From UBA8437 sp963578885 (GTDB taxonomy: Bacteria > Planctomycetota > Planctomycetia > Planctomycetales > Planctomycetaceae): DNA of 11,037 bases. The notes below the pieces were generated by a model that saw nothing but the letters and a program-made list of their open reading frames with translations, ran no database searches and was not told the DNA's origin. Positions 6,902 to 11,037 of the stretch are shown here, in pieces. Each line of letters opens with the position of its first letter. The stretch's first letter is position 1. Where the stretch lies: assembly GCA_963578885.1 (NCBI GenBank), contig CAUZEQ010000155.1:1-11037 (forward strand), in the 5' to 3' direction. The translations under genes and the position numbers were made by a program.

Positions 6902-8203
6902 CGTGCCGCCGGGGTTGCGTTGAGCCTGCTGCCGGAGCTGTTCGAGTTGGCGAGATTCCTGCTCGAGGAATTCCTTGAGGTCCTGCAGTGCCTGCTTCCG
7001 CTCGGCCGGATCACTCGGCAACCCGAACCGGCTTGCTCCAGAAGACGACCGCTTGCCCTGTTTCCCCTCGCCCTGCTGGCCCTCGCCCGTTTCGCCTTTC
7101 TTTCCGCCGCCCTTTTTGCCCTTGCCGGTCCCGGGCTTCTTTCCACCGCTCTTGTTGCCCTGGCCCGACTCGGACTTCTTTCCACCGCTCTTGTTGACCT
7201 TGCCCGCCTCGCCCTTTGGGCCCTTTCCCTGCTGGCCCTTGCCCCGGTCCGATTGTTGACGCTGGTAGCGACGAGCCAATTCCTGGAGGCTGTGAGGCAA
7301 CTCGTCGAGCGACTTGTTCTTCAGCGCGTCGCGGATGTCTTCGAGCAGCTGCTCGGAGTACTGCTGGTCGAGATTGGTCAGCTCGCCCTTGGCATCGAAT
7401 TTGGCCGACTCGAGCGATTCGACGGCGGCGAGGGCCTTGTCGAGTGAGCGGGACCTGGAGTCGAGCCGCATCTGCATCTGCTCGCGAAGCGAGTCGACCG
7501 TCTCCCACTTCTCATGGGTCAAAGGCGATCGCCGGGTGTCCTCGGCCAGCTTCCGAATCTCCTCGTCCAGCTTCTCCTGCTCCTTCTCCTCCAGCACACC
7601 CGCCTGCTTCAACTCCTCGAGCAACTGCACCAGCTGCTGAGTCTCGCGCTGTCCGACGGTGTCTCGCAGAGTCGAACTCGAGTAGGCCGTCCGCCAGGGG
7701 ACCGCGCAGGCGATCATGGCAAACAGCAGCGGGACTGCCAGGTAGCGAGTGAAGCGGGTGGGGCGGACCAACGGCATCGACATCCGCCACGCCGCCTCAT
7801 GCCCGGGCAACTTCGCCGACCAGAGACCCGACGCGTCACTTGTTTCAGTCACATCGGGGGTTTCGCTGAGCGTCATCAGCAGTCCGCCGGCTCCGAGTCG
7901 ACGATCGAGCCACGCGACCAGGTCGGTTCGAGACAGGCGACTCTGAGCGGATCGCCGCCAGCTGATCAGCAACGGCACTGCCGCACCCAGGCCACAGATC
8001 ACCAGCAGCCAACCGACCGCCGCGGCGTACTCGCCCCCCAACGGCCCCGGCCAGGTCTCGCGGGGCACCAGCAGCTTGGCCGCCAGGACCACGCCACCTG
8101 TCACCATCAGGTAAACCGCCAGCCAGTTGGCGGCCCGATGCAGGAATTCTCCCCATCGAACCCGCCGTGCCAGACGCTCAATCCAATGGTCAAACTGGCT
8201 CAT
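6899..8203 (-). CDS. Membrane/coiled-coil protein, N-terminal 434 aa; frame continues past TGA
   Basis: First gene of the operon. The ATG at 8203 starts a 434-residue frame ending at TGA 6899-6901. Residues 24-46 and 61-83 are membrane segments, and 152-170 a third. Residues 180-310 are a charged, probably coiled-coil region (LLEELKQ…, KWETVDSLREQMQ…). Residues 318-388 are a Lys/Gly/Ser low-complexity stretch with a 13-residue repeat (NKSGGKK…). The tail at 400-430 is again a Gln/Glu-rich helix. The architecture resembles DUF4175-like planctomycete proteins (inference from memory). The family-typical C-terminus is not in this frame before the TGA but follows in the same frame beyond it (see 6437-6859), so the true product may be 588 residues with two recoded UGAs. 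No Shine-Dalgarno is evident before the ATG, and a possible -10 box lies only 6 nt upstream. Confidence 0.85.
   Translation of the reverse strand: MSQFDHWIERLARRVRWGEFLHRAANWLAVYLMVTGGVVLAAKLLVPRETWPGPLGGEYAAAVGWLLVICGLGAAVPLLISWRRSAQSRLSRTDLVAWLDRRLGAGGLLMTLSETPDVTETSDASGLWSAKLPGHEAAWRMSMPLVRPTRFTRYLAVPLLFAMIACAVPWRTAYSSSTLRDTVGQRETQQLVQLLEELKQAGVLEEKEQEKLDEEIRKLAEDTRRSPLTHEKWETVDSLREQMQMRLDSRSRSLDKALAAVESLESAKFDAKGELTNLDQQYSEQLLEDIRDALKNKSLDELPHSLQELARRYQRQQSDRGKGQQGKGPKGEAGKVNKSGGKKSESGQGNKSGGKKPGTGKGKKGGGKKGETGEGQQGEGKQGKRSSSGASRFGLPSDPAERKQALQDLKEFLEQESRQLEQLRQQAQRNPGGT
7136..7196 (-). repeat. Direct repeat within the Lys/Gly-rich region
   Basis: Two identical 22-nt copies (7136-7157 and 7175-7196) lie 39 nt apart, i.e. 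13 codons, and encode NKSGGKK twice. The repeats fall inside the low-complexity part of the membrane/coiled-coil protein and probably arose by slippage or duplication; they keep the frame. Confidence 0.8.
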
Positions 8204-8209
8204 GCGACT

Positions 8210-8240
8210 ATTCTACCGCGACGGATTCCGCGACGCACAA
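8210..8240 (-). promoter_or_regulatory. Possible promoter of the MoxR/ABC operon
   Basis: On the minus strand TTGTGC (8240-8235) and TAGAAT (8215-8210) are separated by 19 nt, resembling sigma-70 -35 and -10 boxes with a slightly long spacer. The -10 box ends 6 nt before the ATG at 8203, so the transcript would be nearly leaderless, which agrees with the lack of a ribosome-binding site. The 8204-8314 gap otherwise shows only a short AT-rich patch near 8246-8258. Confidence 0.25.
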
Positions 8241-8314
8241 GAGTGTATGTAATAAAGGGTGCACGAAACCGAGGAATCCCACGCCAAAACCCGCTGAGAA
8301 ACAGGTTTTTTCCT

Positions 8315-8779
8315 TCATCGCCCCGGGGTCAGACGCCCCGCCCGTGGCGGGGCGTCTGACCCCGGGATCCGCTCCAGCCACGCCCTCTCCCCCTCAGCAA
8401 ATGACTCCCCACTCAATCCCATCTCCTCGGCCAACTCGGATCCCTCCATGCGGATCACCCCGTGGTTGCCGACCACCACCAGGTCCAATTCAAGCCTCGA
8501 AGAACTCCCGCGAGTAACGCTCACACTGGCGATCCCGCCGGCGTCCAGGCGAAGCAGCAGGTTGAGCTGTCGGCCCGATTCGTGGCCTCGAGTCACAAGC
8601 GAACCGGCGTCGGATCCGATCAGCCGACCACAAAGCCCCAGCAGCACCGAAGCGGCCGATTCCAGATCGGCACTCGACTCGGGCAACTGCAGCAGCAACC
8701 GAACCGAGACCACCGTCCCGATCTTCCCGGTTGCCACGGCCTTGCCGAGCGTCTCTTCGAGCGTCGCGATCGTACTCAT
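8315..8779 (-). CDS. Hypothetical protein, 154 aa, with repeat-derived C-terminus
   Basis: Last gene of the GNAT/RmlD unit, starting with ATG at 8779, 9 nt after the RmlD stop. I do not recognise the family. The sequence is soluble-looking: an N-terminal helix (MSTIATLEETLGKAV), alternating hydrophobic strands (VVSVRLLLQL; LNLLLRLDAGGIASVSV; LELDLVVVGNHGVIRMEG) and a Glu-rich helix (about 113-136). The strand with NHGVIRMEG resembles the C-terminal sheet of Gfo/Idh/MocA-type oxidoreductases, but there is no nucleotide-binding motif, so this is only a resemblance. The last 17 residues (PGSDAPPRAGRLTPGR and the codon before them) are encoded by the palindrome at 8322-8366, implying that the repeat invaded the 3' end and supplied a new tail and stop. 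An original stop or C-terminus may have been lost. Confidence 0.65.
   Translation of the reverse strand: MSTIATLEETLGKAVATGKIGTVVSVRLLLQLPESSADLESAASVLLGLCGRLIGSDAGSLVTRGHESGRQLNLLLRLDAGGIASVSVTRGSSSRLELDLVVVGNHGVIRMEGSELAEEMGLSGESFAEGERAWLERIPGSDAPPRAGRLTPGR
8322..8366. repeat. Perfect 21-bp palindrome, GGGGTCAG family
   Basis: Arms 8322-8342 and 8346-8366 are exact reverse complements with a 3-nt loop (CGT). The core GGGGTCAGACGCC recurs at 10945-10957. It resembles REP-type palindromes mobilised by RAYT/IS200-like transposases (inference). It is not a convincing intrinsic terminator: in the minus-strand direction the hairpin is followed by an A-rich, not a T-rich, run. Confidence 0.85.
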
Positions 8780-8788
8780 CGTCCTGGC

Positions 8789-9658
8789 CTACTCATGGTC
8801 GGCCTCCCGTGAGGCCAAGTATTCGGTCAACGCATCGTCCCAGTCAGGAGGCGTGTAGCCGGTGTCGCGAACCAGCCGACCGCAATCCAGCACACTGTAC
8901 CCCGGCCGTGCTGCCGGGGCACCAAACTCAGACGTCGTGATCGCCTCGACCTCGACATCCAACTCCGACCGCTCGAAGATCTCCCGAGTAAACTCGCACC
9001 ACGTCGTGCTGCCGCCGCAGGTTGCGTGGTAGAGACCCCTGCAGCCGGATTCGAGCAACGCGTCGATCGCGGCGGCCAGCACGCTCGCCGATGTGGGAGT
9101 ACACCTCTGGTCCTCAACCACCCGGATCGGTCCCCCCGCAGATTCCAGACGCAGCATCGTCTCGACGAAGTTGCCACCACCGGCCCGCCGCAAAGCGGCG
9201 TGGCCGTACAGGCCGCATGTGCGAACAACCAGGTGGTCGGGACAGCCGCTGCGGACGTAGAGTTCTCCGCCCAGCTTGCTGAGAGCATAGGCTCCCAACG
9301 GGCCGGTCTCGTCCGACTCGGCATAGGGCTCGCTGCGAGACGTGTCCGAGCCGAAGACGAAATCGGTACTGACGTGGACCAGGCGAACGCCTCGTGAGGC
9401 ACACCATCGAGCCAGTTGGCGGGGTCCCTGGGCATTGACGAGCATCGCCGCTGCCGGCTCACTCTCGGCTTTGTCCACCTGGTTGTAAGCCGCCGCGTTG
9501 ACCACCACCTCCGGAGCAATCGTCTCAAGAGTCGCCTCGATCGTCGACGGATCCGAGAGGTCCAGCTCCTCACGAGTCAGCCCGACGGCTGCCTCGCCCC
9601 ACAACTCCAGCAACTCGCTGCCCAGCTGACCGGTGGCTCCGAGAACAGCAATCACCAT
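8789..9658 (-). CDS. rfbD: dTDP-4-dehydrorhamnose reductase (RmlD-like SDR)
   Basis: Extended short-chain dehydrogenase of 289 residues, the usual RmlD size. It reduces dTDP-4-dehydro-L-rhamnose to dTDP-L-rhamnose with NAD(P)H, the last step of rhamnose donor synthesis. Visible are the Rossmann glycine motif GATGQLG (7-13), NAAAYNQVDKAE (54-65), STDFVFG (97-103), the catalytic pair Tyr124 and Lys128 in YALSK, and the C-terminal substrate motif PAARPGYSVLDCGRL (248-262). The Tyr-x3-Lys active site is intact. The ATG at 9658 overlaps the GNAT stop by one base (TGATG). RmlA, RmlB and RmlC are not adjacent, so a reductase for a related nucleotide sugar is also possible. Cys-containing RTCGLYG (146-152) replaces the more common RTSWVYG. 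Confidence 0.87.
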   Translation of the reverse strand: MVIAVLGATGQLGSELLELWGEAAVGLTREELDLSDPSTIEATLETIAPEVVVNAAAYNQVDKAESEPAAAMLVNAQGPRQLARWCASRGVRLVHVSTDFVFGSDTSRSEPYAESDETGPLGAYALSKLGGELYVRSGCPDHLVVRTCGLYGHAALRRAGGGNFVETMLRLESAGGPIRVVEDQRCTPTSASVLAAAIDALLESGCRGLYHATCGGSTTWCEFTREIFERSELDVEVEAITTSEFGAPAARPGYSVLDCGRLVRDTGYTPPDWDDALTEYLASREADHE

Positions 9659-10227
9659 CAGTCGCTCTCGCCGAGATCCTGGTCGGGCCCAACGGCGGGT
9701 TCGCCTGTGGGCTCATCCGCGGTTGAGGCCTGCTGGAGATCCATGAAGAAGTGCGATTGCCTGGCCACCTCGCGGAACCCGATCGACGTGTACAGGTGGT
9801 GCCCGACGTCGTTCTGGGCCAGTGTCTCGATCTTGGCGAGAGTCAGCCCCGCCTCGCGGAACCTCTCGAGGGCCAACTCGATCAACTTTCGACCCAGCCC
9901 GCGGCCTCGCCAACCGGGAACAAATGCCAGGTTCGGGATGTAGCCGATTCCCGCCTCGGTGTCCTGCCAGGACGTGATGTAGCCGACCACCTCGCCCTGG
10001 TCCGATTCGACCACCAGGATCCCGTCGACCTCGCGGGCCACGTCGGCATCGATGTGTCGAGCCTTCCGCCACTTCCAGTCGTGGCCGTTGATCGAGCCGA
10101 AGATCAGTTCGGCCGCCTCGTCGATCGACACCCCGCTGAACGCCTCGACGGTGATCTGTTTCACCACTTCCAGGTCGCGAGATTCGAAGGGTCGCACGGT
10201 GACGGGGTGGTTTTCGGATGAAGACAT
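9658..10227 (-). CDS. GNAT-family N-acetyltransferase
   Basis: Acetyl-CoA-dependent acyltransferase of 189 residues from the ATG at 10227. The GNAT motif A is clear: IPNLAFVPGWRGRGLGRKLIE (97-117, spread over strand 4, the RGRGLG pyrophosphate loop and the following helix). Motif B follows with LYTSIGF (145-151). The N-terminal strand VTVRPFESRDLE (9-20) is typical of the fold. The C-terminal 20 residues are an acidic, Pro/Gly-rich tail. The substrate cannot be told. An ATG at 10269 would add 14 residues (MVRERVVERLRDQL); it has GAGAG upstream and remains possible, but the GNAT fold already fits the shorter form, which has GAGA upstream. It is the promoter-proximal gene of a unit with the RmlD-like reductase, which suggests but does not prove a link with sugar modification. 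Confidence 0.85.
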   Translation of the reverse strand: MSSSENHPVTVRPFESRDLEVVKQITVEAFSGVSIDEAAELIFGSINGHDWKWRKARHIDADVAREVDGILVVESDQGEVVGYITSWQDTEAGIGYIPNLAFVPGWRGRGLGRKLIELALERFREAGLTLAKIETLAQNDVGHHLYTSIGFREVARQSHFFMDLQQASTADEPTGEPAVGPDQDLGESD

Positions 10228-10280
10228 CAGTTGATCTCGTAATCGCTCGACCACTCTCTCCCGCACCATCGGCGGCTCTC

Positions 10281-10286
10281 ATCATA
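10281..10286 (-). promoter_or_regulatory. Possible -10 box for the GNAT/RmlD unit
   Basis: TATGAT on the minus strand lies 11 nt before the ATG at 10269 and 53 nt before the ATG at 10227. It is a 5/6 match to TATAAT, but no good -35 box is found at the usual distance. It sits in the 10270-10340 gap between divergent genes. Confidence 0.25.
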
Positions 10287-10303
10287 GGCCGCGCGATGCT
10301 TGG

Positions 10304-10333
10304 TTGCACCGATAGCCGAGCCGGTCGTATTCT
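10304..10333 (+). promoter_or_regulatory. Possible promoter of the Uma2-family gene
   Basis: TTGCAC (10304-10309) and TATTCT (10328-10333) are 18 nt apart on the plus strand, a fair sigma-70-like pair. The -10 box ends 7 nt before the ATG at 10341, so the mRNA would be nearly leaderless, as suggested for the operon at 8203. Confidence 0.3.
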
Positions 10334-10340
10334 TCGGGGC

Positions 10341-10913
10341 ATGCTCAATGCCGAAGAATTCGCCGAGACGAAGTCCGAGCTGCCCGAGGCCGGGCGGTGG
10401 TGCGAACTGGTCGCCGGTGAGGTCCGGCAATTCGAAGCGCCCGACGACACTCACGGCACCGTGGTGCTGAACCTCACCAAGGCACTCGGAAGGCACCTGC
10501 ACGAGGGCAACACGACCAGCCAACCGGTGTATGCCTGCTACGAGCTGGGGCTGGTGACCTGCCGAGACCCCGATACGGTCAGGTGTCCGCCGGTGTCGGT
10601 GTTCGTCACCGGAGACGCGTTTGCGGAGATGGACGGTGAGGTGACCGAGTCGCGGCCGGGACTGGTGATCGAACTGGCGACCAGCAACCAGCGGCGAGCG
10701 GAGATGGCCGAGAGGGTGCTCGAATGGCACGCCTGGGGAGTCCCCTGCGTCTGGATCGTCAACACGCTCGACAAGTCGGTCCACGTGGCCGAGCCGGGCC
10801 GGGCGCTGAGGGTCCAGACCACCGCCGAAACACTCTCGGGTGACCCCGTGCTGCCGGGCCTGGAGTTCCGGGTGAGCGACCTGTTTGTCGAGCCGGAGTG
10901 GTGGACCCGCTAG
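10341..10913 (+). CDS. Uma2 family (DUF820) endonuclease-like protein, probably degenerate
   Basis: Protein of 190 residues, the usual Uma2 length, and the only plus-strand gene. The order of features fits Uma2, a PD-(D/E)xK restriction-endonuclease-like fold: an N-terminal start with LNAEEF and CELVAGEV (21-28), a His-containing segment DTHGTVVLNLTKAL (36-49), the strand VRCPPVSVFV (80-89), RPGLVIELATSN (105-116) and AERVLEWHAWGVPCVWIV (123-140), then a C-terminal strand region. The usual PDV aspartate is replaced by Pro84 and the usual lysine at the helix after VIEL is Arg125; Glu111 is kept. It may therefore be catalytically impaired. ATG 10341 is chosen because the fold begins there; the frame is open to an ATG at 10218, but that extension would overlap the GNAT gene. 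Uma2 genes are abundant and mobile in cyanobacteria and planctomycetes; their biological role is unclear. Confidence 0.8.
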   Translation: MLNAEEFAETKSELPEAGRWCELVAGEVRQFEAPDDTHGTVVLNLTKALGRHLHEGNTTSQPVYACYELGLVTCRDPDTVRCPPVSVFVTGDAFAEMDGEVTESRPGLVIELATSNQRRAEMAERVLEWHAWGVPCVWIVNTLDKSVHVAEPGRALRVQTTAETLSGDPVLPGLEFRVSDLFVEPEWWTR

Positions 10914-10944
10914 CAGCCCGCTCATGAGAAAGAACTCGGACCCT

Positions 10945-11011
10945 GGGGTCAGACGCCGCCCACAACGGGGTTTGCTCCACCTGTCGCGTTTCACAGGCGG
11001 GGCCTGACCCC
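10945..11011. repeat. Imperfect palindromic repeat, GGGGTCAG family
   Basis: Arms 10945-10960 and 10996-11011 (16 nt, two mismatches) flank a 35-nt centre. The left arm shares GGGGTCAGACGCC with the perfect palindrome at 8322-8366. It follows the stop of the Uma2-family gene by 32 nt. The rest of 10914-11037 shows no gene. Confidence 0.7.
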
Positions 11012-11037
11012 TTCTTCGAGTTGCAACGAGTGCTGGT

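Noticed and set aside
6663..6902. Minus-strand frame from a GTG overlapping the TGA at 6899
   Set aside because: The GTGA overlap is attractive, but the product is Arg/Gln/Gly shadow sequence and it abandons the conserved C-terminal motifs that lie in the other frame. It would need a frameshift to be meaningful.
6293..7447. 384-codon open frame on the plus strand
   Set aside because: It is antisense to the membrane/coiled-coil gene, and its Leu/Ala/Arg-rich product mirrors the Lys/Gly/Gln-rich low-complexity codons. Typical high-GC shadow frame.
8322..8366. Palindrome as an intrinsic terminator for the RmlD unit
   Set aside because: No T-run follows the hairpin in the minus-strand direction; sequence there is A-rich. 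It fits a dispersed repeat better.

Overview
The window looks like a piece of a high-GC Planctomycetota chromosome. The main reason is the gene set: a MoxR AAA+ ATPase, large envelope-anchored proteins of unknown function, and ABC-2 exporter genes in one convergent block. The C-terminal motif pattern of the 6437-8203 locus (…RGRGDA…, …KFKE..LPPG…, …RPRHRGVV.KYF) also matches what I remember of planctomycete proteins. No rRNA, tRNA, transposase or CRISPR array is visible. Phylum assignment is inference.

Layout. Nearly everything lies on the minus strand. Reading in the direction of transcription, unit 1 (8203 down to the left edge) encodes: a membrane/coiled-coil/low-complexity protein (8203-6899) whose frame continues past two in-frame TGA codons to 6437; a MoxR ATPase (6317-5271); a 700-residue secreted/membrane-anchored protein (5274-3172); an ABC ATPase (3108-2095); and two tandem, paralogous ABC-2 permeases (2098-1160, and 1163 running off the left edge). 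Several junctions are ATGA stop/start overlaps, so the genes are probably co-translated as one operon. Unit 2 (10269/10227 down to 8315) encodes a GNAT acetyltransferase, an RmlD-type dTDP-4-dehydrorhamnose reductase and an unrecognised 154-residue protein. Only a Uma2-family gene (10341-10913) is on the plus strand, divergent from unit 2.

How it fits together. In unit 1 a MoxR chaperone-type ATPase, two membrane proteins with large extracytoplasmic or coiled-coil portions and an ABC exporter probably form one envelope-associated system; its substrate cannot be read from the sequence. Unit 2 suggests nucleotide-sugar (deoxyhexose) metabolism.

The most interesting observation is at 6860-6901. 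The family-typical C-terminus (to 6437) sits in exactly the same frame as the 434-residue N-terminal part, separated only by two TGA codons 39 nt apart. The first TGA gives a TGA-x-x-Cys arrangement (UxxC-like), both TGAs follow a PGGT peptide, and the second is followed after 17 nt by a 7-bp stem with a GGUC loop, resembling a bacterial SECIS element. A two-selenocysteine protein is therefore a serious candidate; a nonsense-disrupted gene or two separate genes remain alternatives. A second notable element is a pair of palindromic GGGGTCAG-type repeats (8322-8366 and 10945-11011), one of which encodes the C-terminal tail of the 154-residue protein.
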